A stretch of 64,000 bases of DNA from Gambelia wislizenii (Eukaryota > Chordata > Lepidosauria > Squamata > Crotaphytidae), in the NCBI GenBank assembly GCA_030847615.1, contig JAUMIR010000003.1, forward strand, positions 342,440,256-342,504,255, in the 5' to 3' direction. Shown here one piece after another: positions 20,780-32,087 of the stretch; the stretch's first letter is position 1; each line of letters opens with the position of its first letter. Both the position numbers and the translations under genes were made by a program. The notes below the pieces were generated by a model. It saw only the letters and a list, made by a program, of their open reading frames with translations, had not been told where the DNA came from and ran no database searches.

Positions 20780-21015
20780 TTAGTTAAGTAACCTCTCCTG
20801 ACCCCCCCCCCACAATCTGATAGAAACATCATTTGCCCATGTTCTGATCACTGACAGAATGGGACATCCTTCTACCAGTGCAGCTGATGCCCAATAAAGT
20901 AAGTTGGGAGTGGGGAGTTAGAATCAAGGCAATACTATCACAATCCTGACTATGTAGAGATCATGAATACAGAACAGTTAACTAGATTAGCTTATTGGTA
21001 ACTGTTCTGTTTTGA
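20780..21015. other. unassigned sequence
   Basis: Nothing recognised between the MITE and the SINE. Confidence 0.35.
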
Positions 21016-21019
21016 CAAT

Positions 21020-21685
21020 TGCTTTATTGTTGTTATTGTGTGCTTTCAAGTCATTTCCAACTTATGGTGACCCTAAGACAAACCTGTTATGGGGTTTTCC
21101 TGGCAGGATTTGGTGGGTGGTCTGAAAGCCATGCCCTATGAGGAGCAGCTTGGGGAGCTGGGTACATTTAGCCTGAAGAAGAGAAGGTTAAGAGGTGACA
21201 TGATAGCCATGTTGTTTAAATATTTGAAGGGATGTCATACTGAGGATGAGGCAAGTTTGTTTTCTGCTGCTCCAAAGACTAGGACATGGAGCAATGGGTT
21301 CAAACTACAAGAAAAGAGATTCCACCTAAATATTAGGAAGAACTTCCTGACAATAAGAGCTGTTCGGAAGTGGAATACATGTAGTGTGGTGGAGTCTCCT
21401 TCTTTGGAGGTTTTTAAACAGGGGCTGGATGGCCATCTGTCGAGAATGCTTTGATTATGTATTCCTGCATGGCAGGGGGTTGGACTGAGTGGCCCTTGTG
21501 GTCTCTTCCAACTCTATGATTCTATGAGATTTGTTCATTAGGAGTGTGCCTTTGCCTTCATCTGAGGCTGAAACAGTGTGACTTGCCCAAGATCCCCCAG
21601 TGGGTTTCCACGGCTGAGCGGGGATTCAAACCTGGTCTCCAGAGTGATCATCCAACACTTAAACCACCACACCAGGCCGGCTCTA
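21020..21685 (-). mobile_element. tRNA-derived SINE (Sauria-type), split by CR1
   Basis: Left piece to about 21112 is the tail ('gtgctttcaagtcatttcca', 'acttatggtgaccctaag'). The right piece from 21528 resumes with 'gatttgttcatta' and goes on to the tRNA-like head ('ggggattcaaacctggtctc', 'aaccaccacaccagg'). The two halves are collinear with an intact SINE, interrupted by a CR1 insertion that duplicated 'gatttg'. Confidence 0.85.
21113..21527 (+). pseudogene. CR1 3' fragment inserted in a SINE
   Basis: A reading frame of 121 codons covers the CR1 C-terminal tail, from 'GGLKAMPYEEQLGELGTFSL' through '[19 protein letters not shown]' and 'RFHLNIRKNFLTIRAVRKWN' to 'SPSLEVFKQGLDGHLSRML'. The 3' end '...aactctatgattctatga' is intact. 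The flanking 6-bp 'gatttg' occurs at 21107-21112 and 21528-21533 and is probably a target duplication. No RT catalytic motifs. Confidence 0.92.
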
Positions 21686-22814
21686 CTTAGTCTCAACTGT
21701 GACATTATTGCCACAATTATAACTCCCCCACCCCAATCTACTTAACCAGGCATCAGCTGTATGGGGAGAAGGAAGTCATTCTGTCAGCAATTTGGATGGC
21801 TTTAAGTGGGGGGGGGGCAGCATCAGGCCAGGGGAGGTTATTTTATTTAACTAAGTAGCTGACATAGAATACTGTCCATGATTTTTTCCAGCAATGTTTT
21901 GTTTTATTTTATTTTCCCCACCAATCTTTTATTTGGACCAAAGCCCAGTTTTCTTGTGGCCTCCACTAATCAATCAGAACAAGTAGAAAAATCCCTTGGT
22001 GTGACAATATTGGTAATCCAGTTCTATATATAGTATATTGAATCCTCTCTCTCTCTCCCGCTCTCTCAAATTCATTCTGTAGTACATCCTTCACATATAT
22101 ATTTGCTGAGAGAAGAAGAAAAAAAAGAGCAAAGCAGTTGATGGCACCCAGCCATTGCAGCATCAGCTAGGTATCAATTGTCCTTGGGTGTTCTGTAAAG
22201 TCATGGTTGATAGATCCTGCCATATAACAGCTACACCTTATCACCACCTCTGTGGCTGCTAACAGAATTTGTTGCTAAATTTAGCACACGATTTAGCCAA
22301 GCTAGTCCTATTTGTACTGATTAGCCGGGCTGCCTCTTCCTTAGCTGGCTCCAACAACAAACTAAAACCCCTCACGTGTACAGTAGAAGTCCATCTAAAA
22401 GACTGTTTTCAGCTATTTTCAGTTAATGTGCTTTGGAATAATAACAACTTCTTCTAATCCAGTTCATAAATCTTCTATTCTTTGTAATGTGCGATTTACT
22501 TTCTTCAAAGGAAGTCCATAGGGCAGTGATCCATTTGCTTAATTGGTTTGACTCTTATGGCAAGAGCTTTTTGTGGTGGGGGATGGGGGGGGCTTTTTTC
22601 TTCTCCAGTGATAAAAGTTAATCAAAAGTAAAAGGTTAAATGCCCAAGAGAGTAGAGTATCATGTTCATTTCAATCATGGAGTAACAATGAGTATGAAAT
22701 GAATGAAGCATTTTGTTTCCTGGTTTACTGGAGAGATGTTCCCCTGAGAGGGTGAGAAAAAAACAGATCTGTTCTGAAAAATAGATTTGTCAGTGCTGTT
22801 TATTAGCATCACTT
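21686..22814. other. unassigned sequence
   Basis: AT-rich DNA with short G or T runs and a CT-rich patch (about 22046-22066). No repeat boundaries or coding motifs recognised. Confidence 0.35.
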
Positions 22815-22832
22815 GGTAAAACAGCCTTGGAG

Positions 22833-23357
22833 TTGGTTACCTCTGAGAGAGCAATTTACGCAAAACACTGGAAAAATTCAGAGGCTCCTACAGAGGAAGA
22901 ATGGATTTTTAAATTGTATGAAATGGATAGACTTCCAATAAAAATTGATTGAGAAAAATTCAGGAAAATATAAAGAAGATTGGAGAAATGTGTTACTCCT
23001 ATAGAAAGATAAATGGGGGTACTTGCTGTGATAAATATAGAACAGTAAGCTTAAGTTTAAATATAAATGTTCTTACAAATGAAGAAACAAACAAACAAAT
23101 AATCAAACAAAAGAGTGTAAATGAAATTTAAGGAAAGGAAAAGAGCATGTTATTGATAGGACGGATAAACATAGAGATAGGACAAGTAAGAAGGCAAGGA
23201 TGTTTGTCTAGTAAATATCATAACTTGGTAAAGAGGAGGAACTAGAATTGTGTTTGTGTTTGTTTCTCTGTATTTGAAGTGCAAAGTTATTGTTGTTTTT
23301 GTCTATACTGTATTTGTTTTATCTTATGATGAAAATTTTATAATAAAAAAATTAAAT
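22833..23357 (+). pseudogene. 5'-truncated L1 LINE, ORF2 C-terminus and 3' UTR
   Basis: The start of the insert encodes 'YAKHWKNSEAPTEEEWIFKL', the characteristic region near the C-terminus of L1 ORF2, followed by a decayed tail and an A-rich 3' end ('aataaaaaaattaaa'). It is flanked by an 18-bp perfect direct repeat, ggtaaaacagccttggag, at 22815-22832 and 23358-23375. Target-primed reverse transcription by L1 leaves exactly this pattern: truncated 5' end, A-rich tail and long target duplication. RT core and endonuclease are missing. Confidence 0.9.
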
Positions 23358-23375
23358 GGTAAAACAGCCTTGGAG

Positions 23376-23697
23376 CCCCATTTTCTGTTAATGGGCATTT
23401 TATCAGAACTGCAATGCCTTTGGGAACTGGAGGAGGGATCTGATTCCTGTGCTAAAACATCTCTGGGGCAAAAAGCATCCAGAACTGGCCAGGACATAAA
23501 GCAATAAGGTAATTAACAGCTGACATCATTGCATCTCTCAGTCTGGCCCTATTGAAGTGCTCTAACTAGTTTGGGTAAACACATAGGGAGAGAGGAGTTC
23601 TCTCGCCCTTCCTTCTTTTGAGGTCACTCTGCTCATGTGGTGAGTGACACTGGTGGGGGCAGGGTTATACCCTTCCCTTATGTTCATGTTTTACTTA
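23376..23697. other. unassigned sequence
   Basis: No recognised feature. Confidence 0.35.
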
Positions 23698-23919
23698 TGC
23701 TGCTGACACACTACAGAAATAATGCAGCTTGACACCACTTTAAGTGCCATGGCTCAAGGCTATGGAATTTTGGGATTTGTAGTTTTGTGAGATATTTGGT
23801 CTTCTCTGTCAGAGAGCTCAGATGCCACAACAACCTACGAATCCCAGGATTCCATAGGATGGAGCCATGATAGTTAAAGCAGTGTCACACTGCATTATTT
23901 CTGCAGTGTGTCAACAGCC
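23698..23919. mobile_element. palindromic MITE, family D copy 2
   Basis: Left 'gctgctgacacactacagaa' and right 'ctgcagtgtgtcaacagcc' are inverted. The arms 'cttgacaccactttaag' and 'ttaaagcagtgtcacact' pair. 222 bp. It abuts the family C MITE that starts at 23923. Confidence 0.85.
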
Positions 23920-23922
23920 TTT

Positions 23923-24585
23923 GGACTTTATCAGACAGGGCTGAAATCGCACAATTGCAATAATATATTAGTGGGAACGGGTTCCCATTATCGCACAATG
24001 TCTTCCTGCACCTGTGGGCAGTCTGTGCTCCAGCCGCAAATAAGGTGGTCATTTTTTATTCATGGGTTAACCTGTTAATAGATCTTCAATACCATTTTTT
24101 CGCAGTACTGAAGGCGTGTGAAACCACGTCTCATTGTAATCATGAGATTACAGCGTGAATGGGCGGTCCTCTTTCTCCTGTCCCCATTGCCACAGAGAAA
24201 ACTTCAGAGTGACAACATGAAGATGATTGACAGGACGCTCTTTTTATGAATGTTTCCGTTTTGCTGGCAAGTTTTTACATTTGTTTCAGTGCTTGTGGAT
24301 GTATTTCATTTGGTTTTTTAAGTGTTTTCGGTGTTTTTACATGGACTTGTGTCTTCTCGCGAGAACCTCCAAGATCTCACAGCACGGCTAACATCGAAGT
24401 AAGTGGACATTACAGTGTTATTAGAAGTCAATGTGAAGACAAGTGCTACTGTAGTGGGACCTTTAATCCTGTTCCTAAAACACTAGTGGTGGATGTTTGA
24501 TAATATCAGTTACAACACCACAATATTTCCGCTTTCCTCAATCTCACAAATACAGTGTTTTTAGACGCTAGTTCTGATAATGTTC
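23923..24585 (-). mobile_element. family C MITE, reverse orientation
   Basis: Starts 'ggactttatcagacag' and ends '...gttctgataatgttc', inverted ends of the shared GGACTTTATCAGA type. The interior matches the complement of the copy at 49708-50329, with blocks such as 'tgtaatcatgagattacag', 'cagtgcttgtggatg' and 'tctcgcgagaacctcc'. No coding capacity. Confidence 0.8.
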
Positions 24586-25594
24586 TTACACTCATAAGAA
24601 TACCTGAATAGTGGCTATGACTGTTTGTCAGTCTCCATCCTCGTCACACTTGACAAAGAAATAGAACCAAAGATGGGTTCAGGTTCTGATCCCAAGGCGG
24701 ACTGGAGCAGATTCAGTTCTACCTGAATATTCCCACCCTGTCCAAAAGATTGTCCCAGGTGCAGTGCAATACCTTTTCTGTAGATCGTTGGATGGTTCAT
24801 TGATGTGAATACCCATTGATGGGAGGTACATGTGGCAGGAGGTGGATTACAGGGGATAGACAAGGATATTTTTAGATACCCCCTACCTTTTATAACGATG
24901 GCCATTTTGCTAATACTGTAGAGAAAACAACAATAATAACCACTTGGGACTGGAATTAGAGCAGTGCTACTTAAAGTGGTTGTCCATGAACTAGTGCCAT
25001 TAGCTGTCAGTCCCTGGGGTGTTTCCAGAAAAATAAGAAACAATGGACACAAATATGATACCAGTCTGTGGCGCACTGGGGTGGTGGTGCAATGCTTAAG
25101 TAGTTTAAGAAGCATTGAATTAGAGGACTCAGGAGTAGAGTGAATGTAGATGCATCATCCAATATAAAGAAAGGAATCGCCAAAGAACTGGACAAAAGTG
25201 TGAATAATGTTGTATATACTAATTTACAGCCATAAATGTGAATTTAGAAATAATGGATATACAGTAATTTAAAGACATCTCACTATAGTGTGAAAGACTG
25301 ACCAGCCAGCTTATGTGCCTTGCCTGATCTCCAGGTGATGCCTACTGATACACAACTTTAGGCCCCTTGTGCTCTCAACTTTTTATTGTATTTTATCTTT
25401 AAATTGAACTTTAATGGGTACACCTTTAATCAGAGGATGCCTTCAAATAAAGGAGGACTGTCCTTTGCAAAGCAAGTGATATTGCTACTCTGCTAGGGAG
25501 TTTAGGGTCATCAAGAGTAGTGAGAAGGAAACCAGAGAGGTTTATAAAATCTTTAGTTATGGGAGGGGAGAAAATCTTTCATTCTCTCTGTAAT
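24586..25594. other. unassigned sequence
   Basis: No feature recognised. The minus-strand open frame at 24615-25115 (166 codons) has no motif known to me, no visible splice or start context, and Ser/Pro/Leu-rich composition. I treat it as unsupported. Confidence 0.35.
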
Positions 25595-25596
25595 TA

Positions 25597-25647
25597 CAAT
25601 AAAATAAAATAAAATAAAATAAAATAAAATAAAATAAAATAAAATAA
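25597..25647. repeat. (AAAAT)n microsatellite
   Basis: About ten units of a 5-bp repeat, nearly perfect. Confidence 0.95.
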
Positions 25648-26030
25648 GGCACCATCTCAGAGACATCAGGTTTACTAAAAACAAAAGGAAAGATGGGTGT
25701 CAGTTGTATTTAAAACTGAATAGCAGAGGCAAGAGTTGAACAACTTAGGGATAAAGAAAAAGAAGTAATTAGGAAGAGAGACTTTAAGACAATGGATTAA
25801 TATATTCATTAAACTAATAGGAATTAACCATCACAATCTCCCTGGCTATGAAATCTTGGCCTTATCATTTTAACTTCCATGTTGTTCTTGCTTACCTTGC
25901 TACATCAAACCTCTTTTGCCAAAACAGTACAATAAATGGTCTTCCAAAACACAGAATGTTATGCAAAGTGATGCAGGAATAGATGCCTGCTGGGAGATAT
26001 CATTTGCTCACATGCCTGTCTAGTTATAGG
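25648..26030. other. unassigned sequence
   Basis: Nothing recognised. Confidence 0.35.
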
Positions 26031-26337
26031 ACTTTATCAGAAGCGGCCAAACCATGTGAGAAGAATGGTACAAGAACAAAAACGGGTGACATTACCAGAA
26101 GATGTTGTCCTTCAGCCCTTCCGGGAGCATAGCGCAGGCGTGAATAACACATCCCTTTTTATTGAGAGCTTAGCCCATAAATAAAAATAGACGCTTTATT
26201 CATGCCCACACTATGCCCCCAGAATGGCTGAAGGATGCAGGCATCTGGTAATGTTGCCATTTCTGTTCTTGTATCATTCTTCTGATGCGGTTGGGGGCGT
26301 GGTTTTATGCTGCGTTCCCCCACATCTGATAGAATCC
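26031..26337. mobile_element. short palindromic MITE with GGACTTTATCAGA end
   Basis: Ends 'ggactttatcagaag' and '...catctgatagaatcc' are inverted. The arms also pair internally: 'gacattaccagaagatg' with 'catctggtaatgttg', and 'gtccttcagcc' with 'ggctgaaggat'. About 307 bp. The element at 32088-32385 is a relative. Confidence 0.8.
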
Positions 26338-26513
26338 AAAGTTGCCCTGATTGTTTCTGGGTCTTCCGATGGTACGTATTGTCTTGTTTCATCTTGCCTC
26401 GTCTTATCAACATATCTTGACAAAACGTCCTATATATCTTCCTGGCATGATTGATTCTTGAAGCACTCTATTAACATTGTCTTATAGCCAAACCTGACTG
26501 TCTTACCTCATAA

Positions 26514-26733
26514 GGTGCATCTACACTGTAGAAATAATGCAGTTTGACACCACTTAAACTGCCATGGCTCCATCCTCCAGAATCCTTGGATTTGTAGTTT
26601 TGTGAGGTACCTGCACACTTTGGCAGAGAAGGCAAAAGATTTCAGAAAATTACAAATACCAGGATCCCATAAGATGGAGCTGCATCACTTAAAGTGGTGT
26701 CAAATAGCATTACTTCTACAGTGCAGATGCACC
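26514..26733. mobile_element. palindromic MITE, family D copy 3
   Basis: Left 'ggtgcatctacactgtagaa' and right '...ctacagtgcagatgcacc' are inverted. The arms contain 'cagtttgacaccacttaaac' and 'cttaaagtggtgtcaaat'. About 220 bp. Confidence 0.88.
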
Positions 26734-26799
26734 CATAGAATTAGGTCTGGCCCATCCATTTGACAAAGTGAGATAGCTATCTCAGATGTGTCATGAAGG

Positions 26800-27065
26800 A
26801 TGCCATAAAAAGGCAACAAATTCTGAAACACCCTAAAGGCAGTCTCTTCTTGGAAGCTAAGCAAGGAAAGCCTTGGTTAACTTGGTGGGAGACCACCAAA
26901 GAATATGAGAATGGTGCAGGCTATATTTCAGAGGAAGGAACTGGCAAAACACCTCTGAGTAGTCCTTGCCTAAGAAAACCCTATAAAATTCATGGGGTCA
27001 CCATAACTAAACAGGCAACTAGAAGACACATACACATATGTGCGTACACACACACACACACACAT
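26800..27065 (+). mobile_element. 5S-rRNA-derived SINE with (CA)n tail
   Basis: The head (about 26830-26925) resembles 5S rRNA: 'cttggaagctaagcaagg', then a 'tggtt..cttggtgggagacc' block, corresponding to the 5S internal promoter region. The conserved SINE body 'ggaaggaactggcaaaacac', 'cctaagaaaaccctataaaa' and 'catggggtcaccataa' follows, and an (AC)n tail ends it (27047-27064). Such SINEs were transcribed by RNA polymerase III and copied by a LINE. This copy is mutated. Confidence 0.85.
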
Positions 27066-27240
27066 TTTTAGTGTCTGTGCAGAAATTTTAAAGCCGGGGG
27101 GGGGGGACACTGATTTTTTTTCCACTTTTTTTTCCAGAAATATAGAAGCTCTTGAAAAAATTGAAAAATTCAATACTGCTTCTCCTTACAGTTTCAAAGT
27201 CATTTTGTTACCTTAAGAACATAAAATTTATTATATATAA
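27066..27240. other. unassigned sequence with a poly(G) tract
   Basis: Contains 'ggggggggg' near 27100 and T-rich runs. Ends at the left boundary of the hAT-like MITE. Confidence 0.35.
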
Positions 27241-28521
27241 TAGTAGCTCTTAACCTTTTCTTTACCAGGGACCCTGTTTAAATATCTTTTGTTGCTGTGG
27301 ACCCCCAAGACTCAACTCAATATTTAAAATCCTAACAACAACTAATAATAATCTCTCTCTCTGGCTTTTCTTCGCAAACCAAGATTCAGGAAGGACTCAT
27401 CCCACGCTTTCTGCAAGCACACTGATGACTAAAAAGGCCAATCCGAGATAAACAAGTCCGGTTGCAAAAAGCACAGCAGAAGGTCTCCTTGGGTGATGTT
27501 TTTGGGTTGTGATTCTTTCTGCGTTGTCATTTCTCTTCAAGACTTGTTCATCGTGAGTTCTCAAATAAGGCTGCAGCATTGTGGATAGTGCGTCTCCATG
27601 CCTCCCAATGTGAGGCCAGGGCGGACCACTGTTGGTGATCAATTTGGCCGAGCCTGAGATGTTGTTTCAGGGAGTCTTTGTATCGCTTTTTTGGAGCGCC
27701 CCTCTAAACGCTGACCCGTGGCGAGTTCACCGTAGAGTAGTATTTTTGGGAGACGATGGTCCTCCATCCTAGAAACGTGCCCTGCCCAGCACAGCTGTGT
27801 TCTCAATATCATGGCCTCAATGCTGGTGATCCCTGCTTGCTCAAGGACAGCAACATTCGTCACATAGTCAGTCCAGTGTATATTTAGGATTGTGCGTAGA
27901 CAGCGCTGATGAAAGCGCTCAAGGAGTCATAGGTGGTGGTGATAGGTGACCCATGTTTCAGATCCATAAAGGAGGATAGACGGTACAATGGCTCTATACA
28001 CACTGATTTTTGTGCTTTGCCTCAGGTGTTTATTGCTCCAGACTCTTTTGTGAAGTCTTCCAAATGCACTATATGCCTTTGCTAATCTGTGATCGATCTC
28101 TTTGTCAATCTTGGCATCTGAGGAGATGATGCTTCCCAGATAGGTGAACTGCTGAACGGACGTGAGCACTGATTTGCCGACGGCAATGTGGGGATGGTGG
28201 TGTTCGTCCTGTGGTGCATGCTGGTAAAGAACTTCTGTTTTCTTCAGGTTGACTTCTAGCCCAAACAGCTCTGCAGCTGTTGCGAAGCAGGACGCATTAA
28301 CCCTTCCCTCAGAGGCATTGGAGGGGAGGGAAGACTTTTCGCCTGCTTCTTCCTGCAAATCTGTGGCTGGAGTGGAATGAATAGCAATGCACAGGCCAAG
28401 CCAGCCAGCTTTTGCCTTGGCTCCTGTCATATGGGCTGAACAGCCTTCAAGCCTTCGGGGAACCCCTGTGAGGACACTGGGGTCCCCTGCTGGTCCACAG
28501 ACCACAGGTTAAGAACCACTG
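27241..28521. mobile_element. hAT-like MITE split by a LINE
   Basis: Left end 'tagtagctcttaacctttt' and right end 'aggttaagaaccactg' are inverted copies. The flanks 'atatataa' (27233-27240) and 'gtatataa' (28522-28529) match at 7 of 8 bases, the 8-bp duplication expected of hAT transposons. Next to the ends lie 'ccagggaccctgttt' and 'ggggtcccctgctgg' blocks. The centre is occupied by a minus-strand LINE fragment. No transposase. Confidence 0.7.
27348..28275 (-). pseudogene. unclassified (GA)n-tailed LINE, 3' end, copy 2 (longest coding)
   Basis: The minus strand reads, from about 28275: 'ELFGLEVNLKKTEVLYQ', 'QQFTYLGSIISSDAKIDKEI', 'LAKAYSAFGRLHKRVWSN' and 'YRAIVPSILLYGSETWVT'. After a frame change it gives 'VLEQAGITSIEAMILRTQL' and 'AGHVSRMEDHRLPK'. 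It ends in the C2H2-like finger region and '...agccagagagag'. Unlike copies 1 and 3, it keeps an open codon after 'KHLR'. The RT core (YADD) lies upstream of the preserved part and is missing. Confidence 0.85.
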
Positions 28522-28654
28522 GTATATAATAATGTGTAGCATAAAGTTAACATGTTTGACATCTCTCTCTCTCTCTTTCAGTAGTGCAGTTTATTCAGAA
28601 TATAATTACAAGCTGAACTTACTTTTGTTTTTAATGGTCTAAATGCTATTGTTT

Positions 28655-28760
28655 GTCCTGAGTAAAGTAGACCCACTCAATCAATGGGATTTACCTATCT
28701 GTTGACTCACCATTCCATAATGGGTTGAATAGATCTACTATAGCTGGGACTAAACTAGAG
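28655..28760. repeat. family I palindromic repeat
   Basis: 'tgtcctgagtaaagtagacc...caatcaatgggatttac' pairs with 'ataatgggttgaatagatct...actatagctgggact'. A clear short palindrome, non-coding. Its left arm begins near 28660. Confidence 0.75.
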
Positions 28761-28869
28761 AATGACAGCCAATATTTTTGTTTCCTTTTTTGCTAGAAAT
28801 GGAGCTACAAATTTCTGGACCATAAGAGACATCTGAAACACAAGTAATCTCTTTGATTTTGCCAGCCTA

Positions 28870-29500
28870 TGCTAGATGGGATTCCATGAAAATGCAGGTT
28901 TGCAATTTGGATGTACTCAACCATGAACCTGGAAGCCCAGGTTTCTGCAGTGTGAAGAGTGCATTTGCACAGTTAAAGCTTGTGTGCCATCTGAGCCTGT
29001 TCTTTGAGACATCAGATCTGGCCATGGTGACAATGCCTTAGTTGCATCCCATTTGGATTACTGTAACATGCTCTGTGTGGGGCTGCCTTTGAAAAATGTT
29101 CACAGCTGGGGGAAAACCTACAAAAAACCAATGTTCATAAAACTTCAGCTGGTCCAAAGGGCTCAGCCAGAGTGTTAACTGGGACTGGCTACAGGAAGCA
29201 CACAACTCCCTTGTTGAAACAGCTCCATTGGTTGCCAGTCTGTTTCTGGGCGCAATTCAAAGTGCTGGTTTCCGAAAGCCCTTTACAGCATAGCTTCAGG
29301 TTGTCTAAGGACCTTATTTCCCTATATGAGCCTGTCCATGTTTTGAGATCTTCTCAGCAGGCTCTTCTCTTTATCCCTCACCCTCACAGATATCTCTGGT
29401 GAGAATACAGGAGAGGGCCTTCTTGGTGGCTGCTCCCAGGCTCTGGAACTCCCTTCTGTGAACAACCAATGAAGAGAATGGGGTTCTGTCCTGCCACATC
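28870..29500 (+). pseudogene. L2 LINE fragment, RT C-terminal region
   Basis: Reading across frames gives 'LDYCNMLCVGLPLK', then 'LQLVQRAQPE', 'LLKQLHWLPVCFWAQFKVLV' and 'GENTGEGLLGGCSQALELPS'. This is the order of the L2 reverse transcriptase tail ('LDYCNALY.GLP', 'LQ.VQNAA.R', 'LHWLPV..R..FKI'). Several frameshifts and a stop-rich middle show decay. The catalytic FADD/YADD region is not included. Confidence 0.85.
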
Positions 29501-29790
29501 CCTCCTCAACCACTTAGCTACACACAGAGGAGTCCGAGCACAGCAGAAGGAGGCAGTGGTACTTGAACACGAAAAAAACAAGCAAAGCATCCCTCCACAG
29601 CTGTCAGGAGGAAGTCAGAGAACATGGAAGCCAGGGGCAAGAACTTGAAAAGGGGGAAGGAAATGGGGGAGAGTTTCAGAGAGGTTGGTGGATGGTGCCC
29701 GGCTGGTGGATTTTTCAGAGAACACATCAACCCTCAAAATAATAGCTCTGACCCTATCTAGGGACTAACATTCTGAGTGTGAGTAGACAT
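29501..29790. other. unassigned sequence
   Basis: No feature recognised. A 'gggactaacattctgagtg' scrap before 29791 recalls family I. Confidence 0.3.
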
Positions 29791-29791
29791 A

Positions 29792-30235
29792 GGACATTAT
29801 CAGACTAGTGCCTAAGAACGCTGTAATTCTGCGAAGGAAGATAGCGGAAACATCGTGGCATTATAACACTTATTACTCGCACGTTGCTGTAATCACATGA
29901 AAGAAATGCCACAGAATTATCGCATGACCATCACTAGTGCTTTAAGAAGGGGACTTTACTTCTATGATTTGGCATGAGTGAGATTTCGGCGGTTCTCGCA
30001 AGAAGATGTGAGTGTGCTTAAAACTCCAAAAATGCCCTAATTAACAAAGTAAATGTGAACACACAAGCACTGAAACAAACATAAAAACGTCCAAACTAAA
30101 TGGGACAGTTCATAAAAAGAGCATCCACTGCTTCGTTTTCACATTCTCACCCAGAAGGTTTCTCACTGAGGGCCACCCATTCATGCTGTAATCTCACAAT
30201 TAGAATGGGATGTGTTTTTGCACATGGCCAATAGC
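29792..30235 (+). mobile_element. family C MITE, left part
   Basis: Starts 'ggacattatcagactagtgc' and matches the copy at 49708 through about 440 bp ('gcgaaggaagatagcgg', 'ttatcgcatgacca', 'gcggttctcgcaag'). The right terminus is lost. The sequence after about 30240 belongs to another repeat (family M). Confidence 0.8.
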
Positions 30236-30239
30236 ACAA

Positions 30240-30500
30240 AAAACAGGCAACAGGTAGAAACTGGGTCCCTGTCACATTGCTCATGTGAAGGGTGAGTGTG
30301 TGGAAAAGTCAGCCAGCTGTTTCCCAAACAGACTCCCATCAATTGTAGAGGCTGCTGTCTAGTAAGTGGGGGATTGGGATACTTTCATGGTCTCAAGGTA
30401 ACCCCTGAACTAGGGCACATGTAGGGATAGTGAATATGAAACAGTCATGAATGTGTAACTCTTAGGTTCCACATTTGTAACTGCCCAAGAAGATTCCAGC
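30240..30500. repeat. family M repeat, right part
   Basis: 'agtaagtgggggattggg', 'ctttcatggtctc', 'gtgaatatgaaacagtcatg' and 'aatgtgtaactcttagg' follow the same order as 59885-60024, ending 'agattccagcc'. Its left end may have been replaced by the family C element. Confidence 0.6.
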
Positions 30501-31664
30501 CGTACTTTTAATTGCCTAAGGGATGCTGCCTATCCATCACAGTAGATGCATTTTTGATATGAATATTTCCCTCATTCACTCTTTTCCAGCCACACATAAC
30601 CTTATCGTGTTCTCTTCTAACCATCTTTTCTGCTAAGATACAAAGACCAAAGTGTTTAAGTCTTTCTTTATAAGGAGATAAGTTGTGTAAGGGAAATAGT
30701 ACATAACCATATGAGCTTCCTAAAGCCCTTCTTGATGTCTGGATGAAAAGCACAAAAGAAGCACAGAGATCGAAAGCAGATTTTTAAAGAAAAACTGAAT
30801 ATGTGTGCTGAGAAAGTTAAAAGTGAAGCAAATAATTCAAGAAACCACAGAAGCTGGCTGAACAAATGGCAGGACTCTGCGTCAATTTTGCAGCCTATCT
30901 TTGAGGATCAAAGGACCAACAGCCATATTTCTCAATATTAAGCAGATTTGTAATACTACAACAAGCCTAGAAACTTTTGAGTATGTCGTGTCGCAATGCC
31001 CCAGGAGGCTTCAGGAGCATAGTCTTTGTCCTCTAAACAGAAACGGCTACATGCTAATAGTATACTGGCACTGAGACCAGTTGCAGTACAGCTACAATAA
31101 TCAGCACATTTTGTCAAATAATTGACAGTCTGATGGTTATGGGAGCTGACACTGCCAATATTTCATAAAGGCTGAAAGAAACATTTCTCGATTCCATGTT
31201 GCATAAACAAAGCATGCAGGAGAGCCCCAGGAATGCTAATGATCGCCAGTACTTAACAATATTTAATTACAGCATCAGCTTAGTGCAAACCGGGGTGGAG
31301 GGGGATCAGAAAATTCTTAGGATGGGGGTGAGGGGGAATACTTTAAAAATGTTGTGTCCTTATGGGTGAGAAAAGATAGCATTTACTCCATTCCACTGCC
31401 TGTGTAAAATCACTTCCCACTTTATCACGATTTGTCCAGAGCAACTTAAAATGTTCAAGTGATGAGGCTTTCATTGCTTTCCTCAAGAGGATTATTCCAT
31501 AATTTAAATAGACTTCATTGTTGGACATTTTTGCCCTGGTGATCAGCCTCAGTTCATCCCATTATATAATGATAATGTGGGTCACACTTACAAGCAGGGC
31601 TACTGTATCTTAGAAAGTGAGCAATGACACAGAAACAAGAAGAGAGGGAAAAAACACCAGGGAA
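30501..31664. other. unassigned sequence
   Basis: About 1.1 kb without recognised repeats or coding motifs. This is one of the larger plain stretches. Confidence 0.4.
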
Positions 31665-31745
31665 CACAATCCTAAGCATACTTACACATAAGTAAACCCC
31701 ATGGAGCACAACATAACTTACTTTGCAGTAATTATGTAAAGGAAT
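31665..31745. repeat. family I palindromic repeat
   Basis: 'cacaatcctaagcatactta', 'taagtaaaccccatgg' and 'ttactttgcagtaa' are parts of the family. Weakly palindromic. Confidence 0.5.
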
Positions 31746-31874
31746 GTGGTGTTAGGTGAAAGTTTCAGTGAACATTTACACTGTCTTCTCATTGGAAGCA
31801 ATGCAAGTACAGTACAGCTGTGTTAAATTCTCCCTGAAGTACTACAGTAGGCCACTGGCTGAAGCAAGTATCTT

Positions 31875-32008
31875 CAGCCCTTCTCAACCTTTTTACCCCA
31901 GAGGAACCCTGAAAATACTTTTTTTGGTAAATCACAATCTCTTGCAGAACTCCTAGTGACCTCTCACAGAATCGTAGGGTTCCAGGGAACCATGGTCAAG
32001 AAACTCTG
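31875..32008. mobile_element. short hAT-like MITE
   Basis: Ends 'cagcccttctcaacc' and 'ggtcaagaaactctg' are inverted. The inner blocks 'agaggaaccctga' and 'agggttccagggaacc' also pair. About 134 bp. Ends recall the element at 27241-28521. No clear 8-bp duplication. Confidence 0.6.
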
Positions 32009-32087
32009 TCTTAGGATAGTGCTAATAAGGGAAAATGACCCCATTCTTGAACTTATAATCATGGCCTTTCATTGTTAGTGAGACCGT

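Noticed and set aside
24615..25115. 166-codon minus-strand frame
   Set aside because: No recognisable domain, biased toward Ser/Pro/Leu, no exon boundaries, and unique sequence with no support. Possible by chance in 64 kb.
26836..26930. 5S rRNA-like sequence
   Set aside because: Only part of 5S, with many changes, and followed by a SINE body and (CA)n tail.
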